This document shows positions 1 through 8,467 of a stretch of 64,000 nucleotides of DNA, piece by piece. Within the stretch, counting starts at the first letter, position 1. Each line of letters starts with the position of its first letter. The notes beneath the pieces are model-generated. The model worked only from the letters and a program-made list of their open reading frames with translations, did no database searches and was not told where the DNA came from. The stretch comes from Streptomyces buecherae (lineage in GTDB: Bacteria > Actinomycetota > Actinomycetes > Streptomycetales > Streptomycetaceae), in the NCBI RefSeq assembly GCF_014295035.1, contig NZ_CP060404.1, positions 2,134,501 to 2,198,500 on the forward strand, written 5' to 3'. A program made the position numbers and the translations under genes.

Positions 1-2147
1 TCCCACGTCGTCAGCCCGGCGTACGCCATGCGGCAGCCCACCGCGCCGAGCAGGGCGCTGCGCAGGGCCTGCGGCACGTCGTCGAGGGTCCGAAGGGTGA
101 GGACAGCGCCGGCGTTGGCCGAGCGCAGCCGCTGGAGGGCGCGCAGGGCCTCGGGCGTGACGGTGTGGGAGGCGTCATCGAGCACGAGGCAGGCGAACAG
201 TGACCGGTCGGCGCGGCTGACGGCGCTTTCGGCGAACTGCGCCAGGACGAGGCGCGCGAGCAGCCGCGAGGCTTCGGCGTAACCCCGTTCCGGCAGGTCG
301 ATACGCACCCGAACCGGATGCTCCAGGGCGCGCAGCGAGAAGGGCCGGCTGGCTCCGTCGGTCTTGAAGAAGTGCGCGAAGGCGGGGCGGTCAAGGAGCG
401 CGAGTCGCTCGGCGAGCACGGTGCCGATGTCGCCGGGCCGGGCGGCCTGGCGCTCCCTGGCGTCGAGTTCGCGGGCGTGCGCCTGCTGCCCAGTTGCTTC
501 GAGCACCTTACGGAGCGCGAGCCAGGCCGACGGAGTGCCCTCCAGGAGCTCGCGCAGTTCGGGAACGGACGGGAAACGGCCGTGCGCCGCCCGGAAGGGG
601 CCGAGGAGCTGCGCAATGGCGGTGCTGGCGCGCTGGCTCTCCCCGCCGGGCAGCGTGAGAGTCAGGTCGCCGAGCAGCGCTTCGGCCAACATGCCGCCTG
701 CCTCGTCCGCGTCGGTGGCCCCGCCGTACAGGTCCAGGTCGTACGCCGAGTCCGACCGCCCGATCTTCACCACAACGTCGAACGCCTCGTCCGGCCCCAG
801 GCCGGCACCCGCGGCCCCGACCACCACGACCGCGGCCTGTCCGGCGAGCGCCTGCAGGCACAGCGTCTCCACGACGGGGCCCACCAGCCGCGCCGTCTTC
901 CCTGCCCCGGGCGGCCCGACCGCCAGCAGGGACGTCCCGAGCACCCCGGGGTCGACGGCCAGGCCGACGCCGCGGTGCTGGTACGGGTTACGAGGGTCGT
1001 CGGCGGCGGTGCCCAACCGCACCTGGCGGACGACCAGGTCGTGGCGGGCGATCCGTACGGGGAGGTCCCGTACCCCGGAGGGGTGCACGCACGCGGCGGC
1101 CCCGTGGCGCAACACGGTGTCGGTGAAGGCCGCCAGCCGGGAGGGCTGGGCGCGTGCGGAGGTCCACGCCTGTGCGATCCGGGCGTGGTCCACGTCGTTC
1201 ATCAGCCCCGCGCGGGCATCGTGGGCCAGCCGATCGGCGGCATCCCTCGCTCCGGCCTGCCGCAGCTCGGGCCACTCGGCCGGGTCGGCTTCGGGGGTGG
1301 ATGGGGGGCGAGAGGGGTCGGCGTTGTGCTCCTCCATGGCGCGGAGCAACGGGGCGAAGAGGCGGCGCAGGAGTTCGGGCCAGTGGCCTACGCGGCCGAA
1401 GATGAAGGCCAGGGCTGCCCAGATCAGCCAACGGTAGATCCGCGCCGCCCATAGTCCGATCGCCGACGACTTGTCATACCACGACTCGGGGGTAAGGAGG
1501 ATGAGAGGTAGACGCCAGTAGTTACCCAGGTAGCGGTGCGACACGAGCTCCCACACCAGCCAGGCACACAAGAACGCCACCATCGCCCCACCCAACAACC
1601 TCGGGGTAGGAATCCGCTCCGGCTCCTCCGGAGGCTTGGGGCGGTACCCGAACGCCCAGATGCCTGGCTCCGCGAGTCGCCGCGGGGTGCGGAGCCACTC
1701 CAGGAACGGATGCTGTGCCGGCGGTGCCCCAGGCGGGCCAACTGGCACGGGCGGAGCCGCCGGCGCCCCGTTCCGCGGGCCGGTCAGGTACGGCTGGCTA
1801 CCGACGAGCGGCGGCCCGCCGGGCGCCGGGCCGGATGTAGCCGGCGGGGGCGTCGTGGGCGGGGCGGGTACCTCAACGGGACGCTGGGGCACACCGTGCT
1901 GTCGCGGCGCCTCTGCCGAGTATGGAGGCCCAGGGGGTTGGGACGGATACGGGGCGGCCATCGGGGCGGGCGGCACCGTGGGACCGCCAGCAGGCCCAGC
2001 CGACGACGGGGGCCATAGCGGCGCCCCCTGGTCGCCCGCCCCCCTCACCGAGTCAGCGTACTTACGGGGCGGCTGTTGCCGATCGGCCGGGGGCGGCACG
2101 GTTTCCCGCCGCGCGCCGCGTGCGTCGTAGGTGCCCTCGGTATCCAT
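1..2147 (-). CDS. Membrane-anchored P-loop ATPase, FtsK/VirD4-like (C-terminus outside window)
   Basis: The frame stays open from ATG at 2147 (upstream AAGGAAAG) to the window edge, giving about 715 codons with the C-terminus missing. The first ~170 residues are rich in Pro, Gly and Ala. Two hydrophobic helices follow, near residues 185-205 (GGAMVAFLCAWLVWEL) and 240-258 (WLIWAALAFIFG). A Walker A motif, GPPGAGKT, lies near residue 412, and a Walker B-like strand, CLVLDDA, near residue 650. This order of disordered tail, two membrane helices and cytoplasmic P-loop domain resembles the ATP/GTP-binding membrane proteins common in Streptomyces, which are related to the FtsK/VirD4/TraG group. A DNA-pumping role is only an inference from that resemblance; no conjugation genes lie nearby in the window. 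Confidence 0.75.
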   Translation of the reverse strand, partial: MDTEGTYDARGARRETVPPPADRQQPPRKYADSVRGAGDQGAPLWPPSSAGPAGGPTVPPAPMAAPYPSQPPGPPYSAEAPRQHGVPQRPVEVPAPPTTPPPATSGPAPGGPPLVGSQPYLTGPRNGAPAAPPVPVGPPGAPPAQHPFLEWLRTPRRLAEPGIWAFGYRPKPPEEPERIPTPRLLGGAMVAFLCAWLVWELVSHRYLGNYWRLPLILLTPESWYDKSSAIGLWAARIYRWLIWAALAFIFGRVGHWPELLRRLFAPLLRAMEEHNADPSRPPSTPEADPAEWPELRQAGARDAADRLAHDARAGLMNDVDHARIAQAWTSARAQPSRLAAFTDTVLRHGAAACVHPSGVRDLPVRIARHDLVVRQVRLGTAADDPRNPYQHRGVGLAVDPGVLGTSLLAVGPPGAGKTARLVGPVVETLCLQALAGQAAVVVVGAAGAGLGPDEAFDVVVKIGRSDSAYDLDLYGGATDADEAGGMLAEALLGDLTLTLPGGESQRASTAIAQLLGPFRAAHGRFPSVPELRELLEGTPSAWLALRKVLEATGQQAHARELDARERQAARPGDIGTVLAERLALLDRPAFAHFFKTDGASRPFSLRALEHPVRVRIDLPERGYAEASRLLARLVLAQFAESAVSRADRSLFACLVLDDASHTVTPEALRALQRLRSANAGAVLTLRTLDDVPQALRSALLGAVGCRMAYAGLTTW

Positions 2148-2929
2148 CCGCTTTCCTTGCCCCCTGGCCTGACCTGCCGACTACCCACACTCAATTACCC
2201 GCGGCGCCGCACGGACCACACTCTCGGCACGTCACCGCGCGGCGAACCGGCGCCCGCCAACGGTGCGCCGTCGGGCCCCGTCGCCGCCTCGCCACTCCAG
2301 CCGCATCGACTCAGCATCCCCGCTCCCTCGGCGCTGCGACACCGACCCACACGCCCCGCCGTGCCACCGCTCCAGCCGCGTGCCGGCCTGCCGCGCGGCT
2401 CAGCGCGCTGGACGCGCCGCATGCTGGCGAGCCTCGGCGCCAGATCCCGCGACGCCTCAGCACACTCACGGGACGCTCCGCGGTACGGCGCTGATACGGG
2501 ACGCTGCCGCCCCGTACTCGCTCCGTACCGCCCCGACGCGCTGTGACTACCGGCTCGCACGCCGGTATCTCATGCCCCATACTCCGCGCCACCCCCACGT
2601 CGCCCACCGATGCGCGCCGGTCCCGAGAGCCCTGAAACGGCCCATCGGCACCACGTTCGCCAGCTCGGCCCTGAGCCCGCACCGAGTCAGCGTCATGCGA
2701 GACCCTTCAACCGTCCCGCCGCTCAATCTAGTGTCCCAGCGCCGGCAGTTCCGCTGCCGCGTCCGGGGGCGCGTTGTTCGCTCTGCTATGTCCGAGCCCC
2801 GCGCTATGTCCGCCGCGGACAACGCAACACGCGCACTTCTCCCGAACGGAACATGCCCGGGCCGTGACGGCGCGCCTAGCCTGCGAAGTAAAGCCGCTGT
2901 CATTCCCTGCGTACCCCCTGGAGCCCCAC
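2148..2929. other. Intergenic region upstream of gabT
   Basis: This 780-bp gap separates the divergently read ATPase and gabT genes. No reading frame in it has both a ribosome-binding site and Streptomyces-like third-position GC bias. It presumably holds both promoters. The only clear structure is the perfect palindrome at 2807-2821. Confidence 0.5.
2807..2821. promoter_or_regulatory. Perfect TGTCCG/CGGACA palindrome, candidate operator of gabT
   Basis: TGTCCG and CGGACA are separated by CCG, giving a perfect 15-bp dyad about 110 bp before the gabT start. A further ATGTCCG half-site lies 18 bp upstream, at about 2789-2795. This geometry fits a repressor or activator dimer site. The cognate regulator is not identifiable here. 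Confidence 0.4.
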
Positions 2930-4279
2930 ATGACCGAACTGTCCGGAGGCCCCGCCCTCCCCCAGGAGCGCCGCCTCGTCACCGCCATCCCCGGCCCGAA
3001 GTCCCAGGAGCTGCTGGCCCGCAAGGGTGCGGCGGTCGCCGCAGGCGTCGGCAGCGTGCTGCCCGTCTTCGCCGCCCGTGCGGGTGGTGGCGTCATCGAG
3101 GACGTGGATGGCAACTCCCTGATCGATTTCGGCTCCGGTATCGCCGTGACCTCGGTCGGCTCCAGTGCCGAAGCGGTCGTACGTCGAGCCTCGGCGCAAC
3201 TCGCCGACTTCACCCACACCTGTTTCATGGTGACGCCCTACGAGGGCTACATCGCCGTCTGTGAGGAGCTGGCCAAGCTCACTCCCGGTGACCACGCGAA
3301 GAAGTCCGCGCTGTTCAACTCCGGCGCCGAGGCCGTCGAGAACGCGGTGAAGATCGCCCGCGCCTACACCAAGCGCCAGGCCGTCGTCGTCTTCGACCAC
3401 GGCTACCACGGGCGCACCAACCTCACCATGGCGCTCACCGCCAAGAACATGCCCTACAAGCACTCCTTCGGCCCCTTCGCGCCCGAGGTCTACCGGGTCC
3501 CGGTCGCCTACCCCTACCGCTGGCTGACCGGCGCGGAGAACTGTGCGGAAGAGGCCGCCGCCCAGGCCATCGACATGATCAGCAAGCAGGTCGGGGCCGA
3601 GAACGTCGCTGCCATCGTCATCGAGCCGGTGCTCGGCGAGGGTGGCTTCATCGAGCCGGCCAAGGGCTTCCTGCCGAAGATCGTCGAGTTCGCCAAGGAC
3701 AACGGCATCGTCTTCGTCGCGGACGAGATCCAGTCCGGCTTCTGCCGCACCGGTCAGTGGTTCGCCTGCGAGGACGAGGGCATCGTGCCCGACCTGATCA
3801 CCACCGCCAAGGGTATCGCCGGCGGCCTGCCGCTCGCCGCCGTGACCGGTCGCGCCGAGATCATGGACGCCGCGCACAGCGGTGGCCTCGGTGGTACGTA
3901 CGGCGGCAACCCGGTGGCCTGTGCGGCAGCCCTGGGTTCGATCGAGACCATGCGCGAACTCGATCTGAACGCGAAGGCAAAGCGCATCGAGGAGGTCATG
4001 AAGGGCCGCCTGGGCGCCATGCAGGAGAAGTTCGAGATCATCGGCGACATCCGTGGCCGCGGCGCGATGATCGCGATCGAGCTGGTACAGCCGGGCTCCA
4101 AGGACCCGAACCCGAGCGCCACCGGCGCCCTGGCCAAGGCCTGCCACGCTGCCGGCCTGGTGGTGCTCACCTGTGGGACGTACGGCAACGTGCTGCGCTT
4201 CCTGCCGCCGCTGGTGATCGGCGAGGACCTGCTCAACGAGGGCCTCGACATCCTGGAGGAGGCTTTCACCCAGCTCTGA
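2930..4279 (+). CDS. gabT: 4-aminobutyrate aminotransferase
   Basis: Class III PLP-dependent aminotransferase of 449 residues, the usual length for GabT. It transfers the amino group of GABA to 2-oxoglutarate, giving succinate semialdehyde. Family signatures include SGAEAVENAVKIARAYT, the Asp of VFVADEIQSGF and the Schiff-base lysine in LITTAKGIAGGLP, near residue 294. ATG 2930 was chosen because MTELSGGPALPQERRLVTAIPG is the normal family N-terminus and CTGGAG lies seven bases upstream. It probably works with the aminotransferase and aldehyde dehydrogenase at 11.4-14.9 kb in polyamine/GABA catabolism. A 12-bp hairpin follows the gene. Confidence 0.93.
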   Translation: MTELSGGPALPQERRLVTAIPGPKSQELLARKGAAVAAGVGSVLPVFAARAGGGVIEDVDGNSLIDFGSGIAVTSVGSSAEAVVRRASAQLADFTHTCFMVTPYEGYIAVCEELAKLTPGDHAKKSALFNSGAEAVENAVKIARAYTKRQAVVVFDHGYHGRTNLTMALTAKNMPYKHSFGPFAPEVYRVPVAYPYRWLTGAENCAEEAAAQAIDMISKQVGAENVAAIVIEPVLGEGGFIEPAKGFLPKIVEFAKDNGIVFVADEIQSGFCRTGQWFACEDEGIVPDLITTAKGIAGGLPLAAVTGRAEIMDAAHSGGLGGTYGGNPVACAAALGSIETMRELDLNAKAKRIEEVMKGRLGAMQEKFEIIGDIRGRGAMIAIELVQPGSKDPNPSATGALAKACHAAGLVVLTCGTYGNVLRFLPPLVIGEDLLNEGLDILEEAFTQL

Positions 4280-4306
4280 CCCCGGCGGCAAGGGTCCGCC
4301 CCGTCG

Positions 4307-4363
4307 CCCCGTCCTGCCCCCCGCCCCGTCGCCGTACGGAGCCCGGGGTGAGGCAGGACGGGG
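4307..4363 (+). terminator. Hairpin downstream of gabT
   Basis: The 12-bp perfect inverted repeat CCCCGTCCTGCC (4307-4318) / GGCAGGACGGGG (4352-4363) begins 27 bp after the gabT stop, with a 33-base loop. There is no U-run, as is normal for Streptomyces terminators. Confidence 0.55.
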
Positions 4364-4750
4364 CGGTTACGGGGCCCGAACCGCACCTGGCCTACTGCCA
4401 CCCCTCAAAGCGCCCCGTGTCACCCCGCCGTTCGCCCTCTGTGCGCGTGTCCGCGCCCGGTGCGGCCGAAAAGTACGGCCGCACACCTCGCATGAGCTCC
4501 CACGCCACACGCCGCGTGGCACCGGACCAGGAAGCGGGCGACGAGCGGCGACAATGGAGGCCACAGAGAGCGGCTACGGGGCGGGAACGGAGCGCGCGGG
4601 GATGGGCGGACAGCACACTGGGGAGGGACAGGCTCACCTCGTGAAGAAGATGTGCGAGGGCAATGTCGAGCAAGTGATCCAGCTATCCGCCACGTCGGGC
4701 CTGACGTACGGTTCCCGCAGATGAGAGAAACACCCCGCTCACAGGAGACT
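4364..4750. other. Intergenic region gabT to PAP2 phosphatase gene
   Basis: About 390 bp without a convincing gene. A 27-codon open frame at 4641-4724 (GTG start, begins MKKMCEGNVEQV) has codon use compatible with coding, but its GGAGGG lies some 15 bases upstream. It could be a leader peptide; this is not supported further. Confidence 0.35.
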
Positions 4751-5749
4751 GTGAGCGACGCCGGGCCGGTGCATCCCCAGCCCCGTTCCGGCCGCGCCAT
4801 GACGCGCACCACTGGAGTCTCTGGCTCTGGATCTCCTCACCGATCGGATGGCCGCCCGCCCCACACCCCCCGGGGCGCGCGGCGCCTCGGTCGCTCCGGC
4901 GGCCCCGGGACCACCCCCCTTGTTCCGGGGCTGCCCTTTCCTCGTCGCGCGTTTCTCGTCGTCGTGGGCGGCGCGGTGTCGCTTCTCGTCCTCATCACCT
5001 GGCAGGTGGCCGCCCATGGCCCCCTCCGTGCATTCGACGAGCGGCTGAGCCACGACATCGCGCAGCACGGGGACGTGCCGTCCGGGTATTCGGCTTCGAC
5101 CTTCGTCGCCGTCCTGGCCGAGTTCGGCGCGGATCTCGGCGGCGTCGTCGCCGTCCTGCCGGCCCTGGCAGCGGCGGTGTCGGTCGCGGCGTGGCGCGGC
5201 TACCGCGTACGGCTCCGTCTGTGGTGGCTGCCGCCCCTGACGGCGGCGCTCGCCTTGGGCGCCGTACCCGCGCTCGTCGCCCCGTTGAAGGCATGGCTCG
5301 GGCGGCCTGGCCCAAACGGTGCCCCGATCGCACCCGGGAACGGCTACTACCCCTCCGGCCACGCCGCCACCGCCGCCGTCGGCTACGGAGCGGTGCTCCT
5401 GCTGATCGCCTTCACCTGGGCCATCGCGCGCCCGCAGGCGCCGTCGGAAGCGCCCGAGGCACCCCCCACGACAGTCGCCCCCACCGTGCACACCATGCCC
5501 CGTGCCGCCTGGTGGTGGAGCATGGCCGCTCTGGCATGCCTGAACGCAGGTGTCGGTCTGGGCTTGGTACGACGGGGCTACCACGGGCCCCTGGACGTAC
5601 TGGGCAGTTGGTGCCTGTCCGTGCTCCTACTGAGCTGCGTCGCCTGGTCGGTGGGGCGGGCGCTTTCCGTCAACCGCCCTGCCCCGGCGCCGGCTCGTGG
5701 CCCGCAGCCGCCTCGTGCATCGCCAACTCCAGCGCCACCGGATCGATGA
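4751..5749 (+). CDS. PAP2-superfamily integral membrane phosphatase
   Basis: Phosphatidic acid phosphatase type 2/undecaprenyl-pyrophosphatase-like membrane protein. The three PAP2 catalytic motifs are visible: a degenerate KxxxxxxRP (KAWLGRP), PSGH (YYPSGHAAT) and a variant SRxxxxxHxxxD (RRGYHGPLDVLG) in which His and Asp are kept. Five or six membrane segments surround them, after a basic, Pro/Gly-rich cytoplasmic tail. The expected reaction is dephosphorylation of a lipid phosphate at the outer membrane face; the substrate is unknown. GTG 4751 was chosen because AGGAG lies directly upstream (spacing short). ATG 4721 and ATG 4799 are in-frame alternatives with poorer sites. The 3' end overlaps the convergent gene by 80 bp. 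Confidence 0.82.
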   Translation: MSDAGPVHPQPRSGRAMTRTTGVSGSGSPHRSDGRPPHTPRGARRLGRSGGPGTTPLVPGLPFPRRAFLVVVGGAVSLLVLITWQVAAHGPLRAFDERLSHDIAQHGDVPSGYSASTFVAVLAEFGADLGGVVAVLPALAAAVSVAAWRGYRVRLRLWWLPPLTAALALGAVPALVAPLKAWLGRPGPNGAPIAPGNGYYPSGHAATAAVGYGAVLLLIAFTWAIARPQAPSEAPEAPPTTVAPTVHTMPRAAWWWSMAALACLNAGVGLGLVRRGYHGPLDVLGSWCLSVLLLSCVAWSVGRALSVNRPAPAPARGPQPPRASPTPAPPDR

Positions 5750-6134
5750 GCGTGCCGGAGCCGTCCGGCGGGCTGATCCACCGCACCCCGCCCGCTGCCC
5801 GCCCGGGGTAGGGCACCACGACCCAACTGCCGCACCCCGCGCCTCGTACGCCGGTGGCTACCCACCCCGCGGCGGTATCGGGCGGCACGAAGAACCCGAC
5901 CCGCGAGGCGTTGAAATCGCCCAGCACGGGGCCGACCGGCCCGACGTAGCGGCGCAGTACGTCGTACGTCTCGCCGCCGAGCTCCCCCGGCATGATGAGA
6001 ACGTCCCACAACCGCCCAGCAGGGAGCAGCGCCACTCCTAACGGATTGCGCCCCCACTCCGCGAGGCAAGCTCCCGCGTCAGGCGCTGCCGCCGCCAGCC
6101 ACCGCACCGCGTCCGTCGCCCCCGTACCACTCAT
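5670..6134 (-). CDS. Short Prim-Pol-like hypothetical protein
   Basis: A 154-residue protein starting at ATG 6134. By eye it aligns with the middle of the longer Prim-Pol-like protein at 62233-62901. Matching blocks are LLPAGRLWDVLIM with LLPVGRAFDVLEV, GFFVPPDTAAGW with QFFVAPGAAAEL, and GVRWISPPDG with PVRWLRPPTL. It therefore seems to be a short member of the actinobacterial bifunctional primase/polymerase N-terminal-domain family. It lacks the Cys-rich start of the longer paralogue, and no complete catalytic set can be argued. Its last 80 bp overlap the convergent PAP2 gene. Confidence 0.6.
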   Translation of the reverse strand: MSGTGATDAVRWLAAAAPDAGACLAEWGRNPLGVALLPAGRLWDVLIMPGELGGETYDVLRRYVGPVGPVLGDFNASRVGFFVPPDTAAGWVATGVRGAGCGSWVVVPYPGRAAGGVRWISPPDGSGTLIDPVALELAMHEAAAGHEPAPGQGG

Positions 6135-6608
6135 ACTCCCTGGCCCCTCTCGTTTCGCGTCGTCGTGCGTGTCAGAGAGGAGAGGGGGGCCGTGACCGTT
6201 CCTTACTCCATTACTGCTACCAGTTGGTAGTGAGGCGCGCCACTCTCGTCCCGGGCGGGCCGCCCCTGGGCTTGGAAGGCTCTCGTGGAGGGCTGCTCGT
6301 CGCCCCGCGAGCGGTACGGAGCGCCGCGCCCCTCGCCGCTCGCCGCTCGCTCCGTGCTCCGTGCTCCGTGCTCCGTGCTCCGTGCTCCCAGGCAGGATCA
6401 CCGCTCCGTTCCGTGCTTCGCACGTCGGTCGTCGCGGTGTCGCCAGGCCCCGGCAATGTGTCGGGGCCCAGGCCCGCCAGTCCCACCTGCTCGCCTTGTG
6501 CCACCGCGCCTCGCGGTTTCCCTGCCCGAGTGAAGACGCACTCCCGTCTCTTAAGAGGATCGATCGCCGCTGGCCGCCCCTCCCTGTGCGACTGACACAA
6601 TCCCTTCC
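6135..6608. other. Intergenic region with heptamer array
   Basis: No gene is supported in these 474 bp. The main structure is the TCCGTGC array at 6351-6388 and the conserved core that follows it. An upstream site for the gene at 6609 is not obvious. Confidence 0.5.
6351..6408 (+). repeat. Heptamer array A (TCCGTGC x5) with GGATCACCGC core
   Basis: Positions 6351-6388 are about 5.4 head-to-tail copies of TCCGTGC. They are followed immediately by CCAGGCAGGATCACCGCT, which recurs almost unchanged at 10804-10821 and 17856-17872. Confidence 0.9.
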
Positions 6609-7199
6609 ATGGGGCAGGCAGAGATCGACTCGGACGGTACGCATGCGCACGGCGAGCCGACGAGTGTGGCGGAACTGGCGGAGCGCGCGGCGCAGGGCGA
6701 GCGGTTCAAGTACTTCTACTTCTGGGGGCACCAACCGCGCCGGGCCGGCTCCGTGGGCGCCGAGTGCTTCAGCCAGTGGTTTCCATCCCCGTTCGTCGTG
6801 GATCGGGTCACCTACGCGACAGCTGAGCACTGGATGATGGCAGGCAAGGCCCGACTGTTCGGCGACGCCGAGGCGGAGCGTCGTGCCATCGCCGCTTCGC
6901 ACCCTGGCCAGGCCAAGGAGATCGGCCGCTCCGTGCGCGGATTCGACGATGTGGTGTGGCGCGAGCGGCGCTTCGAGCTCGTGGTGCGAGGCAGCGTCGA
7001 GAAGTTCAGGCAGCACCCGGAGATGCGCGACTACTTGCTGAGCACGGGAGTACGCGTGCTCGTCGAGGCCAGCCCCGTGGACCGCATCTGGGGCATCGGG
7101 CTGAGCGCGGACGACGAGCGTGCCGCCGTGCCACGACAGTGGGAGGGGCAGAACCTCCTCGGCTTCGCCCTGATGGAGGCCCGTCGCCGGCTGGCGTAG
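6609..7199 (+). CDS. NADAR (YbiA-like, DUF1768) family protein
   Basis: A 196-residue protein of the NADAR family, implicated in NAD/ADP-ribose chemistry. YbiA-type members hydrolyse the N-glycosidic bond of early riboflavin intermediates. Diagnostic blocks are FYFWGH, SQWFPSPFVVDRVTYATAEHWMMAGKA, PGQAKEIGRSVRGFDDVVWRERRF, VRGSVEKFRQHPEMRDYLLST and DRIWGIGL, ending with WEGQNLLGFALMEARR. Length and domain borders match the family. No partner toxin, RNA ligase or riboflavin gene is adjacent, so the cellular role stays open. The start has no strong ribosome-binding site. Confidence 0.88.
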   Translation: MGQAEIDSDGTHAHGEPTSVAELAERAAQGERFKYFYFWGHQPRRAGSVGAECFSQWFPSPFVVDRVTYATAEHWMMAGKARLFGDAEAERRAIAASHPGQAKEIGRSVRGFDDVVWRERRFELVVRGSVEKFRQHPEMRDYLLSTGVRVLVEASPVDRIWGIGLSADDERAAVPRQWEGQNLLGFALMEARRRLA

Positions 7200-7267
7200 T
7201 CACGGCCGGACGGCCACCGCCGGCACGAGCGGCGCTTCCTCCCAAGAACCCCGGGCACGGTGCGGCC

Positions 7268-7364
7268 GGGGCACGGGGCACGGGGCCAACGGGCGGGAGG
7301 CACGGGGCACGGGGCACGGGGCACGGGGCACGGGGCACGGGGCACGGGGCACGGGGCACGGGGC
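7268..7364 (-). repeat. Heptamer array B (GTGCCCC type on minus strand)
   Basis: On the plus strand 7301-7364 is nine copies of CACGGGG, preceded by two degenerate copies at 7268-7286. It lies between two convergent genes. The plus strand has repeated G4 tracts with three-base CAC spacers, a G-quadruplex pattern. Confidence 0.92.
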
Positions 7365-7467
7365 CTGACTCTGTACGAGCCCGCGCCGGCATGGGGGACA
7401 GACGCCTCGCCGCGCCCCCTCCCGTACGCCGGCGCCCAAGCGCAGGCTTCGCCGGGCAGAAGGGGCC

Positions 7468-8352
7468 TCAGGCTGAGCCCGCTACGCCCCTCCCACCGAA
7501 ACCTTCCGCCAGCACCCGGGCCCGCACCAGCGCCGTGCTGCCATACGGCTCGTCACGCTCGCCCTCGCCGTCCTCGTCGACACCGGTCACGGCGTAGACG
7601 AAGATCATGGCCACGCTCGCCGCACAGGCGACGATCCCGATGATGATGCCGGCCAGCGCGGCGCCACCGTTGTTCGCCTCACCGCGCCGCGCCTTACCCC
7701 GCCCGAGTGCGCCGAAGATGATCGCCAGGGCGCCCAGGACGATGCCGAAGACGATGCTGAAGAACAGCACGAGCCCGACGATTCCCAGCACCAGTGCGGC
7801 GGTGCCCTGCGCGTTGTTCGGCCGCCACACATCATGGGACCATCCCGCTCCGTACGGCACTGGGTGCGCGTACGCCTGCCCCGCATGCGCGTGGCCCGCC
7901 CCGTAGCCGGGATAGCTCGGGCCGCCGGGGGCGTACGGCCCCTGCCCGTAGCCGCTCGGGACATGGCTGCCCGGACCATACGAGGCGGCGCCGTGCGCGT
8001 AGGCGCTCGGTGTCCCCGGCCCCGTCGGGGCCATGGGGGGCGGAGGAACGGTGCTCGAACCCGCCGCACCATGCGACGGCCACCCTGCCGGGTGATAGGC
8101 CCCAACGGGTCCATGCACGCCAGGCCCCGGCGCCCCCGTGGGCGGCACAGCCTGGGACGGAGCTGAGGAGCCCGCCGCGCCGTTTACCCCGGGCGGCGTG
8201 GCCGCGACTTCGCCCGGCACCGACGATCGCGGCTGTCCGGGCGTCGCCGGGGGGACCTGGTCCTGCGGCTCGGAGTCGGGCGCGACGGAAGGCACTGCCT
8301 CCGGGCCACCAGACGACGGGGCGGGTGTTGGCTGCTCGTGCTCATCGGACAT
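7468..8352 (-). CDS. DUF4190 membrane protein with Pro/Gly/Tyr-rich N-terminus
   Basis: 294 residues starting at ATG 8352, which has GGGGGAG just upstream. The first ~175 residues are low-complexity (Pro, Gly, Ala, Ser, with Tyr-Gly repeats). Then comes the DUF4190 unit: ALVLGIVGLVLFFSIVFGIVLGALAIIFG, a short basic loop (RGKARRGE), and a second hydrophobic segment ALAGIIIGIVACAASVAMIFVYAV. The C-terminus is acidic. DUF4190 proteins are small actinobacterial membrane proteins without a defined biochemical role. The gene is divergent from the deaminase gene, with a shared ~115-bp promoter region. Confidence 0.82.
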   Translation of the reverse strand: MSDEHEQPTPAPSSGGPEAVPSVAPDSEPQDQVPPATPGQPRSSVPGEVAATPPGVNGAAGSSAPSQAVPPTGAPGPGVHGPVGAYHPAGWPSHGAAGSSTVPPPPMAPTGPGTPSAYAHGAASYGPGSHVPSGYGQGPYAPGGPSYPGYGAGHAHAGQAYAHPVPYGAGWSHDVWRPNNAQGTAALVLGIVGLVLFFSIVFGIVLGALAIIFGALGRGKARRGEANNGGAALAGIIIGIVACAASVAMIFVYAVTGVDEDGEGERDEPYGSTALVRARVLAEGFGGRGVAGSA

Positions 8353-8467
8353 GTCGCTCCCCCAAGGGCATCTGCTCGTGCCGCGGCCTGTTGCTACGGG
8401 GCCTACGCCCCGGTTCTACGATGATCCAAGCGTGCCCCTTCCCGGGCCCCGCCCCCAGGAGGTCTTG

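Noticed and set aside
2263..3264. Plus-strand reading frame overlapping the gabT start
   Set aside because: Out-of-frame shadow of gabT with Arg/Pro/His-rich composition.
4641..4724. 27-codon ORF before the PAP2 gene
   Set aside because: Ribosome-binding site too far and no similarity; kept only as a note.
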